Shown here: piece by piece, positions 35,701 through 42,547 of the stretch
Layout of the letters: the number at the start of each line of letters is the position of its first letter
How positions within the stretch are numbered: position 1 is the stretch's first letter
From: Haliotis asinina
Taxonomy: Eukaryota > Mollusca > Gastropoda > Lepetellida > Haliotidae
NCBI RefSeq assembly: GCF_037392515.1
Contig: NC_090280.1
Coordinates: 59,285,504 to 59,349,503, forward strand
Direction of reading: 5' to 3'
Length of the DNA: 64,000 nucleotides
Notes under the pieces: generated by a model
Told to the model about the DNA's origin: nothing
The model's database searches: none
Seen by the model: the letters and a program-made list of their open reading frames with translations, nothing else
Translations under genes and position numbers: made by a program

Positions 35701-37041
35701 TCAACCTTCTGCTCATGGTACTTCTTGTGCTCAACCTTCTGCTCATGGAACTTCTTGTGCTCAACCTTCTGCTCATGGAACTTCTTGTGCTCAACCTTCT
35801 GCTACCATGGAGACAACAGACATCTAAGGTGGTTGTGAAGTGGGTGCAGTGTATTTTCTTTTCTTTTTTTTTTCAAACAAACTGTTCAATGAGGTATTGA
35901 ACAGTTTGTTTGAAAAAAGATAAGAACAGACATTGAGTGCACACAAGCTGTCGATGAATTAGATTCAGGTAAAGATGAATGTTTTGAGGTAATGTATTCT
36001 GTGTATTTCTATCAATAAAGAGAAATACTCAGGATCATTATGATAGCGATCTTCATACCCAATAATCTTCTCCATGTGTAGCTTTTTAATGTCAATAAAG
36101 AGATATGAATAGGTGTTTGATGGTTGGGACTGCAGGAATGAATGAAAAACCAACATTGATTATCCAGGCATTACTAGATCAATCTTTCATAGAATCAACA
36201 GTATTATGTAACTGTGTACCTTTTACTGTGCAGGAGGTAAATACCAGTGCTTATAGACTGAAAAAATAGATATTGTATAAGGTCTATATTGCTTTTCTTT
36301 TAGTCTGAGTAATGTTTCCTTGTTCAAGTACTGTCGTTTCATTTTCCTGCTGAAGTAGTCTCGAAAGACATTCCCAACTGGCAAAGTAGATTGTGGGTTA
36401 TTTTTGGGTTTTTTGCATGTTTGTAACACAATGTTCTGCAAATATTACAACACAATTAAGTTTACTTTTGGACATGGATTCCAGTTAACAAAGTTTACTA
36501 TTCAAGGACACCTTATTTCCACTATTATCACTATTATCACTTCTGGGATTTCAGCAAAAGAAGACGCTTTCTCACTGAAAATTGTCTGATACCACAGTCC
36601 TAGAGTTTTTCTGCCAGTTAAATACTCCAGTTGATACTGTACTTAACTAAGTCTGGAAGGAGTGTATATATGCGTTATTGAGGCTATAATGTAAATCACT
36701 CAGCCAAAGACAGCAGAAAAATTCACCCGTTTGAAAAAGTCTAATGGAAGCTTCAGCCCATGTTCCAACAAACATTAACTGAATACCTTACCTGAAACTG
36801 ATATATTTGAACTGTTTCAGGACGTAAGATCTATGTGACTGAATCTGCTGTTGCCGGGCGTGTGTATGGTTACATCAAGAAGGGGAAGCTGATCAAGAAA
36901 AGGACATATGGATACTTCCCCGAACAACTTGTGAGCACAGACAAGACGTTCAAGGTCAAACAGACCTTGAAGAAGAAGCTGTCCAAGCACCTTCCCCATG
37001 ATAGTTCCAAGAACATCAGCTTCATGGGGAATTCTGGGTAG
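4708..37041 (+). CDS. F-BAR-like and SH3 domain protein (12 exons, 526 aa)
   Basis: Twelve exons join without a frame break from ATG to TAG, all with GT-AG introns: 4708-4796, 11598-11713, 15958-16093, 17225-17336, 17872-18069, 20380-20492, 21274-21397, 21713-21804, 21948-22024, 28035-28193, 29806-29949, 36821-37041. Residues about 10-295 are charged and helical with heptad character (KVLKDYEKMEQKISQIYYEF and later blocks), resembling an F-BAR/BAR dimer that binds curved membrane. Residues about 296-430 are a low-complexity acidic and Ser/Thr linker (DSDSDEE). Residues about 431-491 form an SH3 domain split by the last intron: VYAMKDFSARATDEISFKAG corresponds to the ALYDF and DELSF strands, and GYFPEQLV to the closing G-FP--YV motif. 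The paired tryptophans usual after the RT loop are missing (RVYGYIKKG), so proline-peptide binding may be weak. The architecture resembles PACSIN or PSTPIP proteins, but I cannot assign a subfamily. The tail after SH3 is basic. Confidence 0.68.
4935..5173. mobile_element. MITE with GGCCACATGCAA terminal repeats
   Basis: The 239-bp segment begins ggccacatgcaacc and ends ttgcatgtggcc, an inverted pair of 12 bases. No ORF. The superfamily is not identified. Confidence 0.7.
5618..5680. repeat. Degenerate telomere-like repeat
   Basis: Several TTAGGG and variant units (ggttagggttaagg, cattagggttagggt) with an inverted turn (aagaattaacc) in the middle. Far too short and worn to be a telomere. Confidence 0.55.
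6350..6523. mobile_element. Short hAT-like MITE
   Basis: Ends cagggattaggaaag and, inverted, cagggtttgggaaag, flanked on both sides by tatggt. The repeated phrase aatggcccatt is inverted internally. 174 bp, non-coding. Confidence 0.6.
11598..11713 (+). CDS. F-BAR gene exon 2
   Basis: Encodes residues 30-69, starting SMGTLLKVLKDYEKMEQK, the first long charged helix. Acceptor TTTACAG, donor GTAAGC, ends in phase 1. Confidence 0.68.
12150..12620 (-). pseudogene. Decayed Tc1-like transposase C-terminal fragment
   Basis: Reading the minus strand near 12390-12470 gives LSPTEHLWDEIQRRLNDLQ followed by a stop. This matches the C-terminal SPDLNPIEHLWDEIQRRL block of Tc1 transposases, with the DLNPI part altered. 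Flanking sequence reads as worn transposase without a continuous frame. Confidence 0.55.
12621..13249. other. Unassigned part of F-BAR intron 2
   Basis: Contains a short self-similar stretch on the theme aggggtcc (12770-12845). No family was recognised. Confidence 0.3.
13250..15550 (+). mobile_element. DIRS-type retroelement fossil (broken)
   Basis: Two parts can be recognised. About 13690-14020 reads like the RNase H and methyltransferase-like portion of DIRS elements (LIPKVLSHL, then PLWSAQSWFP). About 14090-15050 reads like a DIRS tyrosine recombinase, including the late block ALATSKAYD...IEEICSAP...FIRHYHLD. A palindromic region at 15446-15519 built on ccaaggaggac, with the same motif inverted near 12021-12031, fits the complementary ends of DIRS elements. 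The copy is broken many times and lacks most of the reverse transcriptase, so it looks old. It lies in F-BAR intron 2 in sense orientation. Confidence 0.6.
15958..16093 (+). CDS. F-BAR gene exon 3
   Basis: Encodes residues 69-114 (SNLAYDEMKAIMKILMATYR and on), acceptor TGCATGCAG, donor GTAAGT, ends in phase 2. Confidence 0.68.
16315..17011. mobile_element. Non-autonomous hAT-like element
   Basis: The left end gctgggacagtacactg and the inverted right end gctgggccgatacacta match. The inner right part (gatacatatcgtattg, ttgtgacat) closely resembles the right end of the 3.6-kb element near 34.9 kb, so both belong to one family. No coding potential. Confidence 0.55.
17225..17336 (+). CDS. F-BAR gene exon 4
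   Basis: Encodes residues 114-151, ending KLEKEIGQLKE with coiled-coil character. Acceptor CTTCTCAG, donor GTGATT, ends in phase 0. Confidence 0.66.
17733..17774. repeat. (GAT)n microsatellite
   Basis: About 14 perfect GAT units in the short intron between exons 4 and 5. Confidence 0.95.
17872..18069 (+). CDS. F-BAR gene exon 5
   Basis: Encodes residues 152-217 (DYFLAKDRMIKFKPEM onward), the largest helical exon. Phase 0 at both ends, acceptor TTCACAG, donor GTAGGA. Confidence 0.68.
18097..18295 (+). repeat. SINE family A copy
   Basis: Has gaataagtcttcagcaaccc, ggcgactaacaggatc and cggttcccagttgtgcagat, ending in the shared tail aatattgctgagtgc and actcactcac. The middle is shortened. Confidence 0.75.
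19962..20108 (+). repeat. SINE family B copy, degraded
   Basis: Head-derived ttaaagtgttcgcttgtcat, then ccatttctggtgtcccctg and ttggaatattgctaaaagca. Confidence 0.65.
20380..20492 (+). CDS. F-BAR gene exon 6
   Basis: Encodes residues 218-255 (DMKGFQNKSDAYERTRLQNL onward), ends in phase 2 at donor GTAGAT. The last 52 bases of the exon plus the donor are repeated three more times in the following intron. Confidence 0.68.
20441..20797 (+). repeat. Four 89-bp tandem units spanning an exon end
   Basis: Units start at 20441, 20530, 20619 and 20708, each opening accatgtgat. Unit 1 is the end of exon 6 and the start of its intron. Units 2-4 are intronic copies with few changes, each keeping the gtcaagag/gta junction, so three decoy splice donors follow the real one. 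Confidence 0.9.
21274..21397 (+). CDS. F-BAR gene exon 7
   Basis: Encodes residues 255-296 (RYKVLKPLYEEGSSRLQQYN onward), the last helical block. Acceptor CCTGCTAG, donor GTGAGT, ends in phase 0. Confidence 0.68.
21713..21804 (+). CDS. F-BAR gene exon 8
   Basis: Encodes residues 297-327, the start of the polar linker (SAKKTDEEFSQRTPQDEQSD). Acceptor TTTTTCCCTCAG, donor GTAAGT, ends in phase 2. Confidence 0.65.
21948..22024 (+). CDS. F-BAR gene exon 9
   Basis: Encodes residues 327-353 (QDLSAKDKTDRLFIKTA), acceptor GTGTTACAG, donor GTGAGT, ends in phase 1. Confidence 0.62.
22312..24039. repeat. 67-bp minisatellite, about 26 copies
   Basis: A head-to-tail array of a 67-bp unit containing tatcaaggtgccctgatggg. 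Variants (cagccatg, cagccgtg, cagcagtg; agtctg, agtgtg) are distributed so that a six-unit, 402-bp block is itself duplicated (diagnostic ccttgatag at 23097 and 23499). It lies in F-BAR intron 9. Confidence 0.95.
24236..27140. mobile_element. DIRS-type retroelement fossil with inverted ends
   Basis: Inverted terminal repeats of roughly 150 bp: the left begins ctatctcacggcatgcactt, the right matches it in reverse at about 26950-27140, and both share gtcaaccacagcatgca. Inside, about 26310-26450 reads PEVDLFTTRYRKQLPEF followed by a DW block, a DIRS RNase H-region signature. 25300-25900 is Ser/Pro-rich and could be gag-derived. Much of the interior is missing and the copy is broken. It predates a SINE that sits in it. 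Confidence 0.55.
26466..26736 (-). repeat. SINE family A, full length with target-site duplication
   Basis: 271 bp, flanked by the perfect 13-bp duplication ctcttcagctctg (26453-26465 and 26737-26749). It runs from the gtgagtgag tail complement through tctggaccagacaatccagt to ttcacgggt, and is inserted in the DIRS fossil. Confidence 0.92.
27240..27508 (+). repeat. SINE family A, near full length
   Basis: Begins cccgtgaaggtcccggggta, contains gttcccaattgcgcagatcg, and ends in the tail ctcactcactcactcac. Confidence 0.88.
27686..27900. mobile_element. Short MITE with GGGGTGAAA ends
   Basis: The left end ggggtgaaatgatataccac and the right end, whose complement is ggggtgaaacagtacac, are inverted. 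215 bp, AT-rich, non-coding; ends of hAT type are likely. Confidence 0.6.
28035..28193 (+). CDS. F-BAR gene exon 10
   Basis: Encodes residues 353-406 of the linker (RYSRRVTNTTPNSKEVCRMP onward). Acceptor TTCTTACAG, donor GTAAGT, ends in phase 1. Confidence 0.65.
28445..28590 (+). repeat. SINE family B copy, degraded
   Basis: Head-like aagcatctgcttgtcacact, then ggttcggttccccacatggg and tacaatgtgtgaa; the tail is worn. Confidence 0.65.
29250..29490 (-). pseudogene. LINE reverse-transcriptase C-terminal scrap
   Basis: The minus strand reads FQYRFTNRIVCTKRKL, then CTTCTFCKTASEDILHVFFE and IVQKFW. This is the zinc-binding block (C-x2-C and a later H with EH/HVF context) at the C-terminus of many non-LTR reverse transcriptases. 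A stop follows WLNV. Only this end was recognised, in F-BAR intron 10. Confidence 0.6.
29806..29949 (+). CDS. F-BAR gene exon 11, first half of SH3
   Basis: Encodes residues 406-454: an acidic run (SDSDSDEEQ), then the SH3 start VKVYAMKDF...DEISFKAG. Acceptor TGTTTCAG, donor GTATGT, ends in phase 1. Confidence 0.7.
30010..30062. repeat. Degenerate AATAAGTGCCGGG motif cluster
   Basis: Three spaced variants: aataagtgccgggcctc, taataaacgctgggtct and aaataagtgcggggt. This kind of subterminal motif cluster often marks a transposon end. It lies about 90 bp before the HIRAN-like ORF. Confidence 0.4.
30154..30543 (+). CDS. HIRAN-like domain protein, single ORF (129 aa)
   Basis: From residue about 18 the ORF reads SAVRGFHVHRHVWDP, then NNNPCDRYAISL, TVVGHVPRELS and GLEIPCEFHF. 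This is the pattern of the small HIRAN-like proteins common in invertebrate genomes (VRG-hH-y---W-P; NphD--AVa; iGh-Pr-iS; LEvPC). HIRAN domains in other proteins bind DNA 3' ends. The ORF ends in TAA soon after the domain. It has no introns and lies in sense within F-BAR intron 11, next to transposon-like motifs, so it may be mobile-element cargo or a retained exon of something larger. A possible acceptor (ttctccag at about 30185) would allow the domain to be a spliced exon instead. Confidence 0.5.
   Translation: MSSTWHGSVSILQIYIESAVRGFHVHRHVWDPLINEWLQAPLDNNNPCDRYAISLLKGRTVVGHVPRELSYTLHHFIKRGGHLMCKVLQSEHRFCEIASGLEIPCEFHFQGDRKLVGKAKKLITQLTTV
31655..34190. mobile_element. Decayed virus-like fossil, possibly Polinton/Maverick-type
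   Basis: Several coding-like stretches on both strands resemble the virion-protein set carried by Polinton-like or related virus-like elements in aquatic invertebrates. They include a small hydrophobic membrane-protein-like ORF at 31732-32019 (plus), a stretch at about 33440-34000 (plus) with the phrase ELKLSVLDIKYNPIHTG, and an open stretch at 32159-32383 (minus). It is broken in many places, contains a later SINE, and lies inside the hAT-like termini. Family assignment is from memory of similar sequences and is tentative; the copy looks old. Confidence 0.38.
32764..33032 (+). repeat. SINE family A, full length with target-site duplication
   Basis: Flanked by 14-bp duplications tcttgtggcgcaga (32750-32763) and tcttgtggcacaga (33033-33046), one mismatch. 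It runs from cccgcgaaggtcccagggta to actcactcactcac. Confidence 0.92.
34390..34740 (+). pseudogene. BED zinc-finger fragment of a hAT transposase
   Basis: The ORF contains VVCRECFAEVRCTSSTTNMTFHLHSHH, given here by its parts: C-R-E-C, then TTNM-FHLHSHH, the C-x2-C...H-x3-H pattern of BED fingers at the N-terminus of hAT (ZBED-like) transposases. It ends 80 residues later without any catalytic domain, so it is a remnant. Confidence 0.55.
35024..35803. repeat. 30-bp minisatellite, exactly 26 copies
   Basis: 780 bp of a 30-bp unit (catggtacttcttgtgctca then accttctgct). Units differ only at one site, T or A (ggtac or ggaac). The unit length is a multiple of three and lacks stops in several frames, which creates long spurious ORFs on both strands. 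Confidence 0.97.
35868..35918. repeat. Perfect 23-bp inverted repeat (hairpin)
   Basis: Arms ttttttcaaacaaactgttc + aat and its exact complement are separated by gaggt. It lies 65 bp after the 30-bp minisatellite. The T-run and A-run at the base may mark a fold-back remnant. Confidence 0.9.
36821..37041 (+). CDS. F-BAR gene exon 12, end of SH3 and C-terminus
   Basis: Encodes residues 454-526: the rest of SH3 ending TYGYFPEQLV, then a Lys-rich tail (KQTLKKKLSKHL) and GNSG before TAG at 37039-37041. Acceptor ACTGTTTCAG. Confidence 0.72.
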
Positions 37042-38397
37042 ACACCTTGCAGACATCCTCTGTATCTCCAGGGCTAGCATCTCGGTAAACCCGCATTAGC
37101 CATGGGATACATTCTTGCAGTTCTTGCAGTGCCAATTACCAGCCTTTGATTTTCATGAAATTTTTCTAGTTAATAAAACGTCAATATTAGGAAAAGGTAA
37201 TTTCATAATGCTTAGAAACACCCAAGCCAGCACCAATTTTGGGGGGTATGAAGACATCTTTTCCATCAAAGAGTCAATTTAGGGTTTCTTTTGCTGGTCA
37301 AATTTTCAATTTTGAATTCCACCCAACTCCATCATAATTAGAGGGACTGGCTGCTATGATTGTTGCTATTGCTAACCAAACATTAAGGCAGGTTTTTTAA
37401 AAAGCTGTCTTGCAACTTCCATCATTAGACATTAGACCCAGTACCACAGCCAATCAAATTGACTTGTGGAAATCAAGAGGAGGTAACTTGTAATTGTAAG
37501 GACCACATGAGTGTATCCAGGGGTTAATGTAGGTTTAACGAACTGCTGTCCTGGAGATGCAATGGAATACCCCTAACGGACTTGGCTATGAACTCAAAAT
37601 TGACCTCGAACTGTGATAAGCCTTTATCTATATTTGTTGATTTGATTGTTGATTTGAATATATACTTGCTTGTTCTTTTTTGAACAAAGTGATCTGTGAT
37701 GTATTTTGATACTATTTTAGGGTATATATATTTATATATATGTGGAAGATTCCTTGTGAGTCATTGAAAATTTTGTAACCATGCACACAAGATATTCAGT
37801 GTTTTATGATGAAATGTGTGAATGAATGTAATGGACGAAGATATTATATCTGTCTATTATAAGCAAGATACTTAAAGTTATAATTACAAGTGACATCCTT
37901 CAATTTATCAGTTCACTCATTTATCTGTTGTGTATCACCTGATTACTGATATGACACAAACTGATAACCCTGATGTCATTGAACAGCTGCAATTAGAAGG
38001 GAATGATGAAATCACTGACATGTGACAGATGTGTTGACATGTTTGTCCGCTTGCAAGAGAACAGCTTCAGACAAAATGTGTGCGACAAACTTCTGATAGA
38101 GGAGTTTTTAACTCAGACTGAAGACCTGCATGCTGTGGGTGCATCCAGTTTTATCACCAGGTCATGTTCAGCCATACTATTGATGGAGCTGTTCCATTCC
38201 CTCAGGACCATCAGTTTCTGTTTTATTTGTAACCAAGCACAATCTCACTAAAGGATGATAGTTTACCAGTGTATGAATGAGCTATAGGTATGAGAGAATC
38301 CCTACAGCCCTATTTTGGTGTACATTGTTTAATCAGTGATTACTTTCAAGATATTGGTAGATGACTTCAGATTAGTTATACTTGATGTAAAGTGGAG
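37042..38397. other. F-BAR 3' flank
   Basis: A possible polyadenylation signal AATAAA is at 37172-37177, 131 bases after the stop; distal signals cannot be excluded. The rest is AT-rich, with no gene recognised. Confidence 0.35.
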
Positions 38398-38790
38398 CCT
38401 GGCTTTGTTTATGGACTTACTGGCTGGGACTAACAATTTTATGCTAACTCAGGTCTCTAGGAAATCTCAGTGTCGGGGCAGTGATAAAAGCCACCAGATC
38501 AATGAGTCATCAGCACTGGTTTTATCTGCTGTAAAGTAGATCCTGGCTTTGTTGTGGACGTACTGGCTGTGACTGTTACAGGTTTACTGAGTAGCAGTGT
38601 AACATGATATAGATTAGTCAGATGTTCAGTAAACCTCAGTATTGGGAGTAGGGATGGTAGCAGAAATGATACTTCAGTGACAGAAGCCACCAGACCAGTG
38701 ACATATCCTCAGTTATTACATTTAATGGACAGCAGGGCCTGGCTTTGTTATGGGACAAAGTGGTTGGGAGTGTAAATCCTCTCAGTGCTA
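38398..38790. repeat. Diverged direct repeats
   Basis: Three worn copies of a phrase around cctggctttgtt, at about 38398, 38540 and 38731, each followed by a shared actggctg-like stretch and, further on, gaagccaccag. Spacing is irregular (about 142 and 191 bp). Confidence 0.55.
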
Positions 38791-38792
38791 CC

Positions 38793-39908
38793 GTCAAACC
38801 AATCAGACAAGAGAGTCACATAATGACATCCCCATACATAATATACAATAACGTTTCACCAAGTAGGAGTTACGTGTCATTTGAATTATGTATGGAATGC
38901 ATGTTCGAAAACATCCACCCTCTTCACAGGACCACATGCTGAAATTTGTTCATCAGGCTAAAGGTTAGCGGCCAAGTCAGGTGTTGAGGAAACCACAGAG
39001 TTTTGGAGGGGGAATGATTGCAGCAGTGATACCTTGATGACAGAAGCCACCCAAGCAATATGTCATCCCACCAGTAAGGACTAACGGTTGCTTCCCATCC
39101 CAAGATGATCCCTGGGTCTTCAGTGCGATGAGTGGTCCCTTTGACCACATGGCTACCCTACTGCACCTGGAACATTAGAAACTTCACAGCAACAAGACCG
39201 GTCTATGAATTCTCACAGCATCAGGATCTTCCAACATGGGAGATGAGAGGGAGACATCAAGTTCCTCCTTTGTGGCATGTACTGGTGTAAACTGTAGTTC
39301 GGTGTAGGAAGGGGCACGACCGACACTTCCTTGGACTGACGTTTCTTTTTTTTCTCCTTTCGACAAATCCCCTCCCCCCTCTTCTGAACCTGCTGCAGTT
39401 TATCTGAGCGATGATTTGGGTTCATTGGGCAGGAACCTGATGTTGAACTTAAGTCAAGCATGTTGAGAAGATCCTGTTACTGTGAGAATTCATCTATCTG
39501 CCTTTGTGGTGTGAAGTTTTTAATGTTCACAGGAATGGTGGAGTAGCCATGTGGTTAAAGCATCCCCTCATCACACTGAAGACCCAGGAATCATCTTGGG
39601 CTGGAGGCAACTGTTAGTCCTTACTGGTGGGACGACATATTGCTTGGGTGGCTTCTGTCATCGAGGTATCACTGCTGCAACCATTCCCCCTCCCAAACAC
39701 TGCTGTTTCCCCTACACCTGACTTAGCCGTTAGTCTTTAGTATGCTGAACTTATTTCAGCATGTGGTCCTGTGAATAGGGTGGGTGTCTTCGAGCAACAG
39801 CATTTACACATTCTATTCATAATTCAAGTGACATGTAAATCCTACTTGGTAAAACGTTATTGCTAGTTAAGTATGGGGATTATGTAACTCTTCTGTCTGA
39901 TTGGTTAA
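38793..39908. repeat. Large inverted repeat (fold-back), 0.44-kb arms
   Basis: The left arm 38793-39238 matches the right arm 39469-39908 in reverse complement throughout, with scattered differences: aaaccaatcagaca outside, cacaggaccacatgctgaaa in the middle, atgaattctcacag inside. A 230-bp loop separates them. The arms carry a piece of SINE B (tagccatgtggttaaagcat). No target duplication was found. Confidence 0.88.
39203..39395 (-). other. Coding-like stretch in the fold-back loop
   Basis: The minus strand reads an open frame with protein-like composition (SVGRAPSYTELQFTPVHATK, then EELDVSLSSPMLEDPDAVRI), preceded by a possible acceptor (ctgcagcaggttcag). It could be an exon captured between the arms. 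No family was recognised. Confidence 0.3.
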
Positions 39909-40075
39909 ACAGCAGCATAGAGAGGATTAGCACTCCCAACCAACATATCGAACAGACCTGGGTTCAATTCCCTGCATAGGTACAATGTGTGAAGCCCATT
40001 TCTGGTGTCCACTGTCGTTTTCTTACTAGAATATTGCTTAAAGCATCACAAAACCTCACTCACTCTCCCACTCAT
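39905..40075 (+). repeat. SINE family B copy
   Basis: gggttcaattccctgcatag, ccatttctggtgtccactg and gaatattgcttaaagcatc, ending ctcactcac. The head start is altered. Confidence 0.7.
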
Positions 40076-41119
40076 TATAAGTATTTGATATATGATACAG
40101 TCAGATTTAAATTGATAACTTGATCAATGTTTAATATTTATGTAATTGTTAACGAGGAGTCTTGTTTATGATGAAAATATTTTAAGTCTCTACCAATTTC
40201 TTGTTATATCCGTGTTAGAAGTATGCGATGCCTCATATGTCCTTTTGCCTGTGTTTAATATGATAGAGGATAAAAGTTCCATGATATTTGTTCAAATATA
40301 GGAAAAAAAGTAAAAAGACTGAAACTGATGTAAACATGTTTTTGTTATTGATAAGGTCTGATATGTATTTGTGAAAGTATTTACTTTGTTATCTATGATT
40401 TTGATGTCTTTACAATCATCTAAATGTACATATTTTGGATCTTTTTGAGGAGCTTTTCTCTTCAACTGGTGCTGTTCAAGATGTCTCACAAGATCGATAG
40501 ATGAGTGGAGATGATGATGATACTGTGTATGTAGAAAGACACACAAGTGGTAGTTCCTCATACAGCACAGTCATGGTCCTTTTTCCATGAAAATGCGCAA
40601 TTATGCAACTAGGCCTATATTTTCGAGGCTCTCTGAGCATTAAGACTATCTTTACGCTAAGAGAGGTTTGAAAATGTATCTTGGGGGGGGGGGCATGAGC
40701 ATGGAATTTGTATTTATTTCTAGAGGGTTGTTTTCAATGACCTTTGGTGTCTCATTAGAGATGTGTGCATTGTGTGAATAATTAAGCAAATAATTATATT
40801 TGATTTCATCTGACCATTAGTATGCTATTTTTGAACATGTCTCTTTGTATAGAACCATTAAAAGATTGTTTACACGGAAGCCTTTTCTGTCTCCTATGTT
40901 TTTTCCACGTTTAGCTCATTTGATTCATATCCACACAATCCCAATAAACCATAGCTAACCACCATATGTTTGTATGCCTGATTATTAACCACTACAGCAA
41001 TATTATAATTATATACACACTTACGTAAATGAGTAAGCTTGAATGATGTTCTTTGTGTGCGCGTGTGCATGTGCATGTGTTAAGTCTAGCACTGACATAA
41101 CCAGGCTGCTTGTCCTATA
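40076..41119. other. Intergenic sequence without recognised genes
   Basis: AT-rich with short open frames only; a G-run (cttggggggggggg) lies at about 40680. Confidence 0.3.
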
Positions 41120-41229
41120 CTGACAGCAAAACAAATGCAACTCTGGCTTTTTGACAAGTTTTTAAGTAGAAGACATGAAAATGAACGCTTACTTTATGAG
41201 ATTTCAGTTTTCATTCTTTTGCTGTCCAG
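41120..41229. mobile_element. Tc1/mariner-type MITE
   Basis: 110 bp between TA dinucleotides. Ends ctgacagcaaaacaaatg and, inverted, ctggacagcaaaagaatg. A relative lies at 47372-47475. Confidence 0.72.
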
Positions 41230-41357
41230 TATATTTCTGATGTTCTATAACCATAAACTATTTACTTAATCATGCGCATTATCACAAACCAGAACAAAAC
41301 AAGGATTACAAGAACCCAAAGTTTATTTCTGTCCCAATATATAAATATACTGGCACG

Positions 41358-41360
<3 letters not shown>

Positions 41361-41395
<35 letters not shown>
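41361..41395. repeat. (CA)n microsatellite
   Basis: About 17 uninterrupted AC units. Confidence 0.95.
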
Positions 41396-41396
<1 letters not shown>

Positions 41397-41612
41397 GCAT
41401 ATGCATTTTCAATCACACCACATACGTACATACACATATCTACTTAATAACTAATTGCTTCCCGTATTTCTGATTACCTAAATACCTATTATCATTATTA
41501 TACTTACAATACGTTCACAAGTTAGAACGTGTTCAATCAGTTCATCTAGCTGACCACCACGGTCATGTTAGTCCATCTGGTTGTTCAACCTGAACTGGTA
41601 TGCCTCTTGTTG

Positions 41613-41728
41613 GTCAGTCCATCCGACTGTAAACCATCTTGGCACCGTCAGTCCATCCGACTGTAAACCATCTTGGCACCGTCAGTCCATCCGACTGTAA
41701 ACCATCTTGGCACCGTCAGTCCATCTGA
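41613..41728. repeat. 34-bp tandem repeat, 3.4 copies
   Basis: The unit gtcagtccatccgactgtaa continues accatcttggcacc; the units at 41613, 41647 and 41681 are identical and a fourth is cut off. Confidence 0.93.
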
Positions 41729-41805
41729 CTAACCCTCGCGGTACCGTCGTCAGTACATAGGGTTCATGCAACCACCTAGCAGGAGCGGAGTAACTACAAC
41801 ACGTA

Positions 41806-41981
41806 CAGTGGAAGCTGTCTAAACCGGCACTCATCGGGACTGAAGAAATAGTCCGGTTTAGGTAGCGTGCTGGATAGTAGAGCTGGTGATAAATGTACAA
41901 GCCACGGGTGGAACTGAGACTTTATGCTGATGTTGACAACTTGCCGGATTGGACAGATGCCGGTTTTGGCAACGTCCACTG
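41806..41981. mobile_element. pogo/Tigger-like MITE
   Basis: 176 bp between TA target sites. The left end cagtggaagctgtctaaacc and the inverted right end cagtggacgttgccaaaacc resemble the CAGTNGAACC ends of pogo/Tigger elements. Confidence 0.75.
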
Positions 41982-42111
41982 TATATTCATATATTATGCT
42001 TGCATTACTTACAAGGAAGCTTTAACTTTGTTATCATAGTATTCGCACAGTAAATGTGATATCCACATTTTACAAGTGTATATGAATAAAAGTATCAAGT
42101 GTATCTTAAAG

Positions 42112-42300
42112 ATGGTGAGTTTAGTTTTACCCTGCACTCTGCAATGAATTATCTGTGAATAATCGAGTCTGGATCAATGACAGGCCAGTGTTCGACGTTC
42201 TACACAACTTGGATACGCTGGCGTGTGTAGACCAATGTCACCGAGCCTTACCACCCAATCGCGCAAATCGACAAGCATTGGTTGCTGAACTGCTATACTT
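42112..42300 (-). repeat. SINE family A copy, degraded
   Basis: ggtgagtttagttttaccct, ataatcgagtctgga and aagcattggttgctga are recognisable; internal parts are lost. Confidence 0.65.
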
Positions 42301-42360
42301 AATCTGAAAAGACCAAAGTGATACAGTTCTCAAGCGATTACAACTTGGAGGAACACATAT

Positions 42361-42361
42361 A

Positions 42362-42401
<40 letters not shown>

Positions 42402-42402
42402 C
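42361..42402. repeat. (ACGC)n microsatellite
   Basis: Ten perfect ACGC units. Confidence 0.95.
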
Positions 42403-42439
42403 ACATTCAGGTGTGCCGAGTGAACTCGAATTGCACGAC

Positions 42440-42545
42440 TCACCTGCCTGCAAATAATCGAGTATGACAGAACAATAGCATGAGCATCGATCTCTCATTT
42501 GGGATACCATGACATGGGTCAACCAAGTCAGAGAGCCTGACCAAA
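42440..42545 (-). repeat. SINE family A fragment beside the Tc1 element
   Basis: aaataatcgagtatgacaga, catgagcatcgatctct and gtcaaccaagtcagagagcc, ending abruptly next to the Tc1 insertion. Confidence 0.7.
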
Positions 42546-42547
42546 TA

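Larger units (their letters stand above)
29950..36820. other. F-BAR gene intron 11 (6.9 kb)
   Basis: A repeat-filled intron splitting the SH3 domain. It holds the HIRAN-like ORF, a 3.6-kb hAT-like element with a virus-like fossil and a SINE inside it, a 30-bp minisatellite and a perfect hairpin. 35930-36820 is AT-rich with nothing recognised. Confidence 0.6.

Noticed and set aside
34874-35900. Long open frames of about 270-317 codons on both strands
   Set aside because: They are products of a stop-free 30-bp tandem repeat inside an intron, with no start context or domain.
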